Shown here: one piece after another, positions 24,601 through 35,673 of the stretch
Layout of the letters: each line of letters begins with the position of its first letter
Numbering within the stretch: the first letter of the stretch is position 1
Assembly: GCF_029227915.1 (NCBI RefSeq)
Contig: NC_079886.1
Location: 8,680,001 to 8,744,000, forward strand
Direction of reading: 5' to 3'
Length of the DNA stretch: 64,000 nt
From: Hydractinia symbiolongicarpus
Lineage: Eukaryota; Cnidaria; Hydrozoa; Anthoathecata; Hydractiniidae
Notes under the pieces: model-generated
Seen by the model: only the letters and a program-made list of their open reading frames with translations
Database searches by the model: none
What the model was told of the DNA's origin: nothing
Made by a program: the position numbers and the translations under genes

Positions 24601-27600
24601 CGCTGTGTTTGTTCTTTATTTAAAAATTTAGATCAATAAATAGTTTTTCACTGTGGTACCAATCCTAGCCATTAGTGCGCGCCGAGAAAGTAGAGACAGT
24701 TTCAAGAAGTACATTCCAATGACTTTCCAACGGTACCAGTCCGTATGAGTTACAACGGTTGCTTCACATATTGGTACCAACATGTATTTACCGATAACCT
24801 TCCAATATTACTAGGTTGCATTGATTATAACAGTGAAACGATAGACCGTGGGACCTAACTGAATTGATTTTGGACTTTGATCTTATAAATAATTTTACAG
24901 GAAATTATTACTGGGGAAGTAATTTTTTTTGGTGAGTAATTATTTACGGTTACACCGGTAGGATAACTTTAGTGTAATGAAATTTAACTTCTTTTTATTT
25001 ATTTTTTTATGGTTGCTAAAGTAGACGACTGAGCACTGGTTAATGGATGATTCTTTACTGAATTTGCTCAAATAAATTCTCTTTGAGCATATCAATTCAC
25101 GAATCTAAAAAGCAATGCTCGCGGCAAGTAAATGTCGCCAAATTTCCCGATACAAAATTTAATATTGAAAATCTTACAGAACCATAAACCGTCTAAGGCG
25201 TTCTTCCAGTAGGTAAAACTAAAGGAACGCCCTCATTTGGTAAACACGTATATAAATCACCACTGATAGTTAATTAACTTAGACTTTAGACTTCACTTCA
25301 CAGCAAAGTTAATCACTGATACAAATCTCATAATCCACTTTCAAATCTCATTATAGGTGAGCAACAATTAAAACCAAAAATTGTAATTGAAGATGGTAGC
25401 AACCCGATTGTCGAAGGAGAAAGGTTGGCTTTGGTTTGCAACGTATCAAGTTGTAATAAAGACTGTAGAAAAGGTTGGCGTACCCCAACTGAGAGGGTCA
25501 TTCGTGAGCACATTACGATTCCAAGGATAGAGAAACGCAATTCTGGAAAATACAGCTGTGCACTTATAGTTAATAACACAATTAAGGAACAGTCAGATGA
25601 ATTAGATGTAATAGTATTTTGTGAGTATTCTTAGATTATAACAAAAAGTTTGGCTGCAGAATTAAATTTTCAGATTTTTAGAAAGCATCTAATTTACTGC
25701 CTGTGACATGATATAAAATAATTTCTACTATAGACAAAACTTTCCTATGAATATTGCTCTTGCGTTCACTCATGTTACTGATAATAGGAAATTATCCAAG
25801 GGGAGGTGAACTGCTCCATGTACCTAACTTCCCACCGCTCTTCAATTTTTACTTCCCTTGAGAGTATTTATAAACCTTTTTTACGGAAATTTTTTTTATC
25901 TTTACTGCCCATAATTCAAACAGGATCGAATCAAAGTTAATAGGGCTCGTCTAAAACTTGAATCATATTTTCTTAATGTCTAGACATTGACAAACCTACG
26001 ATTGTCATTACACCCTCACTTGTGATTGAAGAAGGAAGTGATGTCACTATTAACTGTTCCACCAATGATTCATATCCAACAGTATTTGCGTATGAAATCA
26101 TTGGAAAGAACCAATCGACAGTCGTTCTGGATAAGCTTACTAGTCTCCAACAATTTAAGTTATCCGCAACACTAGCACATGATGGCAATTACAGTTGCCT
26201 TGCCAAAAATGGAAAACTGACAAAAAAATCAGACGATATCATTTTGAAAGTGAAAAGTAAGCAATTCTTTTGTTCTCCTTTTTCGATACTTACGTATTAT
26301 CTAACAATAGCTGGCTCACTTCTTATTGAATCGCGTTTAATTTTTAGTAACGGTTAAATAGAGTTGCGAGATATCGCCTAGCCAAAATATTCCGGTCAAC
26401 CGGACCAATTCACCTCACATATTTACTCTTTAGAAATTCTCGACACTCCAAAGGTCATTCTACATTCTGAGAATCTATCTAGGATAAATACCCCAGTTAC
26501 TATCCACTGCATGGTGACTTCAACTTATCCAAACTTAACTTTTTATCGGTGGTTTAAAGACGACAAAATCATACAGAATATGAGAACAAGTATTCACATA
26601 TCATCACTTGAGACAACAGATCAAGGAACGTATCAATGCGAGGCGTGGATTGTCTCAAAAAACGTAATAAAAAAATCCAAACCTATCATGTTGAAAGGTG
26701 AGATTTAAAAGCACTAATTTCCAGATAATATAGTACTAATTTTTATTTGTATAAAATATACTTTCCGATACAAAAAATGTGCTGCAACGTTGGTTAAACA
26801 TCGCAACTAAAGGAAGCAATTAAAGTGTTTATAGCTCAAAAACTTTACCTTAACTAAATTATCTTCGAAGTTGCTTTATAGATTTATAGTAATGTATAGT
26901 GATCTATAGTAATGCGTTTCTTCCGGAGATGAATTAAACGCGTTTCGCTGGCCTTTAAAAAATCCACAAAAGCAAACTTAATAAGAAATTTACCAGGGTG
27001 CCATTCGCAAAATTAAATCTTGAACGTTTTCTTGTAAGACTTTTTCCGGTCACCATAAATAAATTTCGATCATGACGGAGGAATCAAATGCTTTAAACCA
27101 TTTGATTAACTCAAAACAAATTCTGCTGATAAAATCTTGGAACTACCATATGCAAACTTTCAACAAAGAAATTCTGTGACTTAAAAAAGGTTAAAAGATG
27201 CTATGAAAAGACTAATTTTCCAAAAACCTTGAGCTATGTTTCTATTAGGTGTTGCGTCGCGATGTGAAAGTATACCAGATAGGCGTTTTGTTTCCGTTAG
27301 AAAGGTGATATTTGTGAAGAATTTCCATATCTGTTAGCTGTCACTAAGCGGCAATTTTAAAAGTGATTATAACATCCTGCAGGTGATGTGAAAGGTCTTC
27401 TCAACTCCAACTTTGCATTTCGTTTGCAAAATTAAATGCTCACTTAGGTGATAATGTGCAAATGTTCTGTTTCTGTTACGCTCAAAAAAATCTTTATAAT
27501 TTCAAAACGCAGCGTTTATCTTCAATTAAAACATTTTTTTAGAAATATTGTGGTTTTCTACAGCAAATTGTTCATAATTATCAATTTGTAAATGGAAACA

Positions 27601-29576
27601 TGGATTTCCTTATTAAGTTCTTTAGCCAATCGGAGAAAGCGATTGTTCAACCGTACATGAAACTTTACACGTTCTTTTATGTGCTCACCATAAAGATGCA
27701 CGAAGTAAGGGCATACGCATGATAGAAGGCGTAATGGAAGGATCATTGTCCAAATGTTTTGGGACAAAAAATATTTAGAAAAATTGAATCGTTATTGACG
27801 AGTGAAGTTTAAGTTTATTTTCTTAAAAAGTTTAACAAAACTTTCTTGTAATGAATATTCTTAGAGTCATTAAATTTGACATTACTATTTAGTTGGTATC
27901 AACATTAAATTCAATTCATCTTTTATTTTTTACAGTGCATGTTGATATAAAAATCACGCCTCAAAACATAACAGAAGTCGAAGGAACGACAAAAAACCCT
28001 CGTTTATCATGCATAGTCAGAAAACCAAAGTACGAATCAATGCGTTACCAATGGGAATTTAATGGGAAAGTGCTGCCAGATTTCGATCCTCCAATCATTC
28101 CATTTCCTGCGAAAGATTTTCTGCGTGTAGTTGAAGGAACATACAGATGCCTTGTCAATATTGGAACACAGTATCAAGTAAAGAGTCATTTGGCTTTTGT
28201 TAAGGTTTTGCGTGAGTGACACCTCTATTTTTAAAAGTAAACCCGCAAGATCCACTTCAATTTCAACGTGCGAAGCTGAAGCTTAGCGTACTGATCTTCC
28301 ATTTAGGTATCGATTCACCGAAACTGAGCCACTATAAAAGTTCTTCCGAGAATATTCTATTTTGCGAACAGAATGACACAGCACTCAAATTGACAACAAA
28401 CTGGTACAAAAACGGGAAAAAATTAAATGTACCTTCTTCAGAACAATTGAAACTCAGCAATAATGAAGGTTTTGTAGGCGAATACAGGTGTGGTGTCACC
28501 GATGCAGGATCCATTTTGGAAAAGAAATCAAACTCGGTAAATTTAAAATACGAAGGTAAATATGTTTTTATCATTTTTAATTAAAAGCAAGTTATTGTTC
28601 ATCGCTGTATATACATTATGTAAACTATTTAAATGCAGTTTCTGTAAAAATCAAGATTTAAATGGTGTAATGCAAAAAGGATCTAGTCAGCTGGTGCAAA
28701 TAAGTTTTTTTATCACAATAAGGGCTTTTGATGTGGAGAAAGAATTTCTGACTCAAATCCATCTGGGTTTGCCTAACTGAACGGTTAAGAGAATGTCTTC
28801 GATGTCTTCGAAAGAATTATAAAAAAAACAGATGCATGAGGGTAAATCGCTTTCTAAAGAAAGACTGAATTTTTTATAGTCTTAATGAACATATGTTAAA
28901 TACTAATGTATGCTTTTAACTACATTGTACAACTGATAAATCTTTACATATTTTTCAGATCCTGTAGATCCTCCTGAATGTAAGTGCTTTTGTTTTCTTA
29001 AGTTGCATTTAACATTAGCTTGTTTGTTACATTAGCTACCTAATTCTTCTACCCTGAAAATTTATAATTTTTAAAAAGCCCTCTATAATCTGTTTAATTT
29101 TTAACACCAAATTTTCACAATGTGCGTTTTCATATCCATTATCCAACAACAAAATCTAACATTCTCTTTTAGCTCTGCCACTTACTGAAATAATCAGTGC
29201 AGTTATCGCTGTTTTGGTCATCATGTTGATTATTGCTCTTATTATCTGCAAGTGTCGTAAAAAGGCTTCAAAAAATGCAGGAATTCAAAGAAATGAACCA
29301 TTATATGCTGATGTACCAATAAACACAAGTCCTCCTATACCAAATTCCAATTACAGACCAGCGTTGAGAGACACCAGTGCCAGTGTAGTAGGTAATCCCT
29401 ATGTTAACTCTGGACCCATCAGAGCAACAACACCTCCTTTACAAGGGAAACATAAGAAGCTCGAATGTACATACTCAGGTTTGTTACACAGAGATGTTGT
29501 TGAACTTAAAGAGTCCACCTATGCTGGATTAAATTTGGAATCTCATTATGATCCAGTGAGTTTCAGTGACTGTTGA
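21602..29576 (+). CDS. single-pass immunoglobulin-superfamily receptor, five Ig-like domains, tyrosine-motif tail
   Basis: Exons: 21602-21656, 25357-25620, 25984-26256, 26434-26697, 27936-28211, 28307-28555, 28959-28979, 29173-29576. Every intron is phase 1, and the total is 601 codons plus stop. Exon 1 encodes a signal peptide (MYRNLFIVGVVYFLAFTQ). Exons 2-6 each encode one Ig-like domain (about residues 19-106, 107-197, 198-285, 286-377, 378-460) with the paired Cys and the G-x-Y-x-C signature (GKYSC, GNYSC, GTYQC, GTYRC, GEYRC). Exon 7 is a 7-residue stalk. Exon 8 has the membrane segment (about 473-493), a basic stop-transfer stretch and a tail of about 105 residues with Y512, Y528, Y544 (YVN, GRB2-type), Y568 (YSGL), Y584 (STYAGL, ITIM-like) and Y593. 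YSGL and YAGL are 12 residues apart, which fits an ITAM. A role in cell recognition or immune-type signalling is inferred. Similarity to Hydractinia allorecognition (Alr) receptors is in general design only. Confidence 0.88.
23995..24960. mobile_element. MITE-like element with terminal inverted repeats inside intron 1 of the Ig receptor
   Basis: The left end CACCGGTGTTACCGTAAA and the right end (reverse complement TACCGGTGTAACCGTAAATA) match. The similarity continues inward to TTACTCCCCAGTAATAATTT on the left and its counterpart on the right, giving imperfect TIRs of about 65 bases. The interior also holds a duplicated segment (TTGATTTTGGACTTTGA at about 24492 and 24867). No transposase remnant was seen. 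The target duplication is unclear. Confidence 0.65.
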
Positions 29577-29994
29577 CAAAATAACACATCGTTGCCCAGA
29601 GTTGAAGAATTCGTTAGTCAGAAATGTAAATAGTAATTGAATATGTAATCATAAATTATGACAATTTTTTTATTTACTCTGTTACAACTGGGCTTTATGA
29701 GGACTCCCAAATTTTGGAAAAGGTCCTTTTTAATTATAACAGTTTTTGCCTATTTGCAATGAAACTTGCTGCAAGTATTGCCCAGTAAAAATTTGGTCAA
29801 AACTTGCTGTTATCAATTCTTAAAATTTGAGATTCATTATTTAAGATTTGTATAATTGCTTGGAATTTAGTCACACGAATATTACAAACAAAAAAGCTTC
29901 ACAACATAATGACAAGTCCCTACTAAAGGGGACACTGGGGGACAAAGAACTCAGGACTTAGGGCGCGATAGGAGGACCCAGGCCCGTACAGGAA

Positions 29995-30215
29995 ATCCAG
30001 GATCTACAACCCTCCACAAAATATGTTGAGACAACTCCAAAAATAAGTCACAATAAGGGTTCTCCATCCACTCCCCGCCTGTATCAATGTTACCTTACTG
30101 GACACTAACTCAGCACAGGCAGCTACCACCCTCAACCTTGAATTTCGGGGAGGGGGGGGGGGACAAAAGTTTGCAAAAAAAATCAATTTGTCTCATAATT
30201 TTTATGTGGAATGTC
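29995..30215. repeat. direct repeat, copy 1 (partner 31665-31850)
   Basis: Shares with the downstream copy CAAAAATAAGTCA, AATAAGGGTTCTCCATCC, CTGTATCAATGTT, CAGCACAGGCAGCTACCACC, CTCAACCTTGAATT, a G run, and TTTGTCTCATAATTTTT, in the same order. Roughly 85-90% identical by eye. The G-run length differs between the copies. Confidence 0.8.
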
Positions 30216-30751
30216 TGGAAATCTAAAAAAAAAATTAAAAAGAGTTTCCCTAGTGTCATGAATATGATTCTTCGAAATAAAGGCCAAAAACTCACTGTTT
30301 TCATGCCGAAATAAGTATGTGACAATCACAGCTACATAACCATGTCCTTCTAGTTGGCGGCCATCTTAAATTTACATTTTTGAATTGGTGGAAATTTCAC
30401 GACATCAAAACAAAGATTTGGAGGCAAAATTAAAAGTACAAATCTTGCTCAAAGTTTTCAGCTATTTCAAAAAAAAAGGTATTAAAGGCTTTATAATGCC
30501 AAATTCAACAAAATATAAGAGTTTTAGGCAACATTAGCACGTTTGGTTAAGTAAAAACCTGTGTCACGTGCAAATATCTCTCTCACTAGCTATATAAACA
30601 TAAAAAACATAACAACGTGGAAAGAAACAAAATAAGTATTAACACACGTTACACACGTTACGCCTCACGTTACTCTACACTTTACATCCTACTTGCCCTT
30701 ACAACATTGGTACAAACTCGACATGTTACGCTCTATTTACCAAAATATATA

Positions 30752-31250
30752 CAGTAGACGCCCGTTAATTCGAATGCCGCTTAATAAAGTCTTATATTTT
30801 GAGCTGCTTAATTCGGACTCTGCTAATTCGAACATTTCGCTAATTCGAACAATTTTTTAGTCCCAAGGGGCTCCATTATGCTCGTTAATTCGAAATTTAG
30901 TGTATCGATAAATAAAATATTATGGGAAAATAAAAAAAACGTTTCTATTTTTATTCATTCTTTGTGCATCAATGGTGGCAAAATTTCTTTCAATTTATCA
31001 ATTAAATTGGCATTTCCAATAAAATGAAGTTTATATGGAATTTGGAGGCCTTGCGCATCGCCAAGCAAACAAAGTTAAAAGATTTTTATAAAAAGTTGTA
31101 GTAAATTTGTAATATAAAGTTATATTAGCATAACACCTTTAAACGTTTATTAAAATTCTTGTTTTTTCTGAACTTCCGATAATCCGAACATTCGTTAATT
31201 CGAACAAATAATTTTGTCCCTAGCGTGTTCGAATTAACGGACGTCTACTG
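30752..31250. mobile_element. pogo/Tc1-type MITE, 499 bp, TA target duplication
   Basis: The terminal inverted repeats CAGTAGACGCCCGTTAATTC and (reverse complement of the right end) CAGTAGACGTCCGTTAATTC match over 23 bases with one mismatch. Both ends are flanked by TA. Internal TTAATTCGAA/TTCGAATTAA motifs recur as subterminal repeats. No transposase reading frame. The ends are typical of elements mobilised by pogo/Tigger transposases. Confidence 0.85.
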
Positions 31251-31664
31251 TATATATATATATTTCTTTTATAAGTAGGGTGTAACGTGTGGAGTTTCTG
31301 CCACTTGTGTACAGGAGTTTGTTGATTCAGAGCGTAACGTGGGGCGTAACGTGGGTAACGTGTTGAAGTTCTTAAATTTTAAATTAAAATGAATCACAAT
31401 AAAAACAGAACAGGAAACATCAAATAGCTCATTCGTCCTTTACTTGTTCCTGATACTTAAGCAGTGCCCAACAGCTCGTAAAAAGACTTTTAAATGGCAA
31501 CTTGAGCGAAAAATGCCACTTTGACACAGCTGTGGCTACCATTATGGATTTTAAAAAGTTGAGATCCCAGCATAAAGCGCATTCACACTTTGTATAAAAA
31601 TGACCAAATAACTTTTCACAGAACCAAACAGTTCTCCCGTATACTCAGTTTCCGTTTCGGAAAA

Positions 31665-31850
31665 TTCAGACAACCCTCAAAAATAAGTCAAAATAAGGGT
31701 TCTCCATCCCCTCCCCCTGTATCAATGTTGTTTTACTGGAGACTCACTCAGCACAGGCAGCTACCACCCTCAACCTTGAATTGGGGGTGGGGGGACAAAA
31801 ATTTGCAAAAAAATCAGTTTGTCTCATAATTTTTGTGAAGGATTGTAGTT
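31665..31850. repeat. direct repeat, copy 2 (partner 29995-30215)
   Basis: Second copy of the block at 30.0 kb, same orientation. Both copies sit beside GGAGGACCC/ACTCAGG-type repeats (29930-30000 and 31855-31960). The whole arrangement looks like a duplicated composite element with the pogo-like MITE between the copies. Confidence 0.8.
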
Positions 31851-32314
31851 CCCTATGGGAGGACTCAGGTAGCTATGGGGGAGCCAAGACTCTATTGGAG
31901 GACCCCAAACTCGAAAAGAAGACCCCAGACTCTATGAGAGACCCACATACCCTGAATCTTAAATTGGGACTCGGGACCTCTAAATAATGCCTTAATTTGA
32001 ATGTGGGTAAATAAAGTCTAGTAAATAAAATTTTGTTTATGCCCTTTCTTTCACCCGGTTGCTCATAAATAACTCTTTTAAAATTGACCCAATGCTTTGC
32101 AAGCGTTTTGGTGTATAACATTTTTGTTATCGAAATAGTTTCTTCATATAAGATTGAGTTGAAAAGTCTTTGTATTCATGGCTTTGGTTTGTCATCTTTT
32201 AAAATTTCTGTTACTTGAAGAAAAGTGCTGCATATTTTTTTTATATTGTCTCGCCACCTGTCACAGTTTTTTATGATTTTTGCTACATATTCAAGTATAA
32301 TATATTTACCAGCC

Positions 32315-33145
32315 GGGTTAACTGTGTGACTCAGTGTTAAACTCTAAGTGGAGCGGCTCAATTAGAAAGGTAAACTGTGCCACACATCTAGATGGAAAGC
32401 TTTAGTACAGGTATACAGCATGTCTTAAATCGGGTGAAGCGCACACAATAGACATTTCCCGAATTTCCTAATTATGCCAAACTCAATTAAAGAGGTCGAT
32501 ATTAAAAAGGATTCTTATCCCCAAGTTCCTTAGTAAAAGGTAGAACAAATTACCTAATTTCCCAAATATTTCTGTTCGTTAAGTGCCTTAATTCCGAGCT
32601 TAAAGTTACGGTCAAACTCTTTATATAGCCAAGCTTTCCAAGAATAGCCTCGCTTTTAAAATAATTATTTTCTTCAAATCTAAATAAAGTCCAACCAGAA
32701 TATTATATTGCTCTAAAGACTTCATTTTTGTCATGATAATTTAATATTCTATCTGAATATCCTTATTTGAAAAGCACAGAACCATTATAAAATTTTGAAT
32801 GACGTCATAATTATTATAATTTATCAATTCAGGAAAGGTGTATATTATGGTGCTTTGAGAGTAACATAAATTTCAAAAAATACTTTTTCCGCATCTTTAT
32901 ATAAAGTAAAACACAGAATAACTCGTTGTTACCCTCTCGTGTCATATACACTCGGTCGATTAATTTTATTTTGCACAATACGTTTCCGTGAAAGTTTGAA
33001 AATTAATCGTGACACTTAGTACAGGTAAACTATGATGCATATATAAACCATGTTGCACATCTGTACAGCCTGTCGTTAACACTGGGCAGAGCGCTTAGTA
33101 TAGGTAAACCATGTCGCACATGCGTGTGGACGTAATAGCCTTTTC
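32315..33145. repeat. dispersed repeat family A (GCTTTAGTACAGGTA), two decayed copies
   Basis: Copies at about 32315-32460 and 33000-33140. Shared blocks are AGCCGGGTTAA, GTAAACTGTGCCACACAT, GCTTTAGTACAGGTATAC and a GTGAAGCGCACAC end. Relatives occur at 47920-48070 and, inverted, at 52440-52610; a weaker one is near 41.05 kb. No coding capacity. Confidence 0.6.
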
Positions 33146-33474
33146 CAAAAATGCTTTGTCGCAGTATCAGTTTAAATAAAAACGCAGGAAATAAGCCCAT
33201 TCAACTTGTTCAGTGCTAGGTTTGCAGGTTTTGAAACAATCACCCAGCAAATTTATTTTGTAAAACAAGTTTTCGCGATAGTACTAAAAGGTGTAGCTAC
33301 CTAGCTACCATAAGAATTGTTCACTAAGAATTTTGTTACTTTTACCAGAGATTGCTGGCTAGAGAGTTAGCTAAATAGCAACAAGCCTAACATGAAAATA
33401 GATAATGTTGGCTAGAATAAAAAGCTCCTAAATCGATCTGTAAAAAAACCATAAAAGCAATAAATTAAGCCAGC

Positions 33475-33690
33475 TATAGCTAGCTAGCTGGCTTTAAGAT
33501 ACTCCCTCAAATTCTACGTTTATAGCTAAAATTTTAAAACTAGTGGTTTAAGACTTGTACGTGCCTAAAAACGTAAAAATATATTTACCTTAGCATGTGA
33601 AAACCTACAGAAAACTAATATTACAAAAATAAGGAGCTTTTGGAACATAAAAGGTCAAACAGAAACCTACAAACCTAGCACTGAACACAC
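33475..33690. repeat. dispersed repeat family C, copy 2
   Basis: TAGCTAGCTAGCTGGCTTTAA, then TTTTAAAACTAGTGGTTTAAG, GCATGTGAAAACCTACAGA and AAAAGGTCAAACAGAAACC, in the same order as the copies at 15.35 kb and 41.8 kb. Confidence 0.6.
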
Positions 33691-33699
33691 CACTTTCAC

Positions 33700-35312
33700 A
33701 ATAAAAATAACCTTTGGGATCGGGCGTTTTGAGTTGTTGCTACACGCGGGTGATCAAAACAAAATCGGTAAAAATATATCGTATTTGGTTTATTATGAAG
33801 ATATAAAAAATTAGTGCAGCGTCTCCTGCAAACAGACAAAATACAGTTGCTATTATAGAGAAGAAGTATTCTGTTTTAGATATCATGGTATGCATATCCT
33901 AGACGTGCATAAATCAGCATCGCATTAAAAATCTTGATTTTATTTGCGTCTAATGTGTGCAGACCCTTATCGTAGAATCGTGAGACAATATGATGTTGTC
34001 GAATAAAACACATGAACAAGCTATACGATATAAGGTTGATTTGAATTTTACCTAACTTTCAACGATATGAGACACGGTGTGAAACTAAACTTTCACATCT
34101 CCAAAAAAGCTAGGCTCGATAAAAAAAATTAAAAATAGCCACATTGAAAGGGATAATTGAGAACATGGTGTACCTCATTAAGGGTAGTGGTTGGGGTAGC
34201 TAATTTTGATATTCACAGCATATATCTTGTAAATATACATTTTATACTCAATTTTACTTCAACGCCACGGGTTAAAAATAATATTCACTTCTAAGCTTGC
34301 TTTACACCGCGTAGGTCCGCCATATTTAAATTTTACATAATAATTTGCAGACCAGATACCTTGGCAAAACCGAGTCGCTGTGTGAAATTGGTCACTTTCA
34401 CGAAAGATGGTCAATGTTGTACGGCGCAGTTACTGCATTTATAATACAACCAATCTTTCTAAAGCTGACTGTGCTTTGTATATTATTTACGCATTGTAAA
34501 GACAACTTCATAACGAGGGAATTTGACATAAGAACATTTCCGGGAAAAAACTATTTATATACGTGGATAGTTGCTAGCCTTGTTTTCATGTTATTTGGTC
34601 ATTGACAAAAGAACATTATAACGAAAAGATTTGCTGTGAAAACCTTGCATGGAGAAAGTTATTTACATGTGAAATTATTATAGAAACCATTTAGTCCAAA
34701 TCTAGACAAACGGTTTCTATCTGGAAAACTAGTCAGTGGCAATGGTGGGTACATAATTATCTGGTCTGTAGAATAAAATTTCCACCCAAAACAAATTATA
34801 AATAAAATTTTAAGAACTTTTCACAGCTTTTTATGGTTTACGGACAAGCACCAGGAAATATGCATGTAGAAACAAACCATTTTCTGGATGAATGCAATTA
34901 TATGACAATATATTTCCTAACATAACTACTGCTTGTTCAGTATGCAAATAATGTCTAGTTGTTAGCTATGTGTGACAACTTTGAGGTAGCTGCCTTTTTT
35001 TCTTGTGATTTTTTTGCATGTGTATCTACAATTAGCTAGCTATAATCATCAAGTGTTATAGAGTCAGCTTAAGTGAAACACCAGTCACCTGTAATTACCG
35101 ACTTGAATGTCAAAAATACGCTAGGCGCCATCTTTAAATCTATCTTCAACCATTTTGTTTTTTAAGTAGTGATAACGCAGCGAAATTGATTTCCCTTTCT
35201 CCAGATTACTTAGTTTGACTTATTTTGACAAGCATAAATAAGAAACTGGATTTACAAAATGTGTTTGATCACTGCTACTAGGTGTTATGTAAACAATCTT
35301 TGGGGAATTAGG
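33700..35312. other. intergenic, no gene seen
   Basis: AT-rich. The open frame at 34345-34605 shows no motif, homology signal or splice support. Nothing else recognised. Confidence 0.4.
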
Positions 35313-35673
35313 TCTCCTAACTGTCGAAAACCACCACTTAGCTCTCCTAACTGTCGAAAACCACCACTTAGCTCTCCTAACTGTCGAAAACCACCACTTA
35401 GCTCTCCTAACTGTCGAAAACCGCCAGTTAACTCTCCTAACTGTCGAAAACCACCACTTAGCTCTCCTAACTGTCGAAAACCACCACTTAGCTCTCCTAA
35501 CTGTCGAAAACCGCCAGTTAACTCTCCTAACTGTCGAAAAACCACCACTTAACTCTTCCAACTGTCGAAATTAGACAGTTAGCTCTTCTAACTGTTGAAG
35601 ACCGCTAGTTAGCTCTCCTAACCCCCGAAATCAGAAATTTAGCTCTCCTAACCGTCAAAAACCGCCAGTTAGC
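35313..35673. repeat. 30-bp minisatellite, 12 units with higher-order AAB pattern
   Basis: Unit CTCCTAACTGTCGAAAACCACCACTTAGCT (type A) alternates with a variant ending CCGCCAGTTAACT (type B) in the order A A A B A A B A', followed by four diverged units. Units 2-4 (35343-35432) and 5-7 (35433-35522) are identical 90-bp blocks, so a three-unit AAB block was duplicated recently. The 30-bp period keeps several frames open on both strands; these are not genes. Confidence 0.92.

Noticed and set aside
30004-30325. Open frames around 30.0-30.3 kb on both strands
   Set aside because: They fall within the duplicated repeat block and are not shared as an intact frame with the second copy.
35220-35561. 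Three overlapping open frames with ten-residue repeats, and a possible CRISPR-like look
   Set aside because: The 30-bp minisatellite creates them. There are no unique spacers, so it is not CRISPR, and no start, signal or flanking exon supports a gene.
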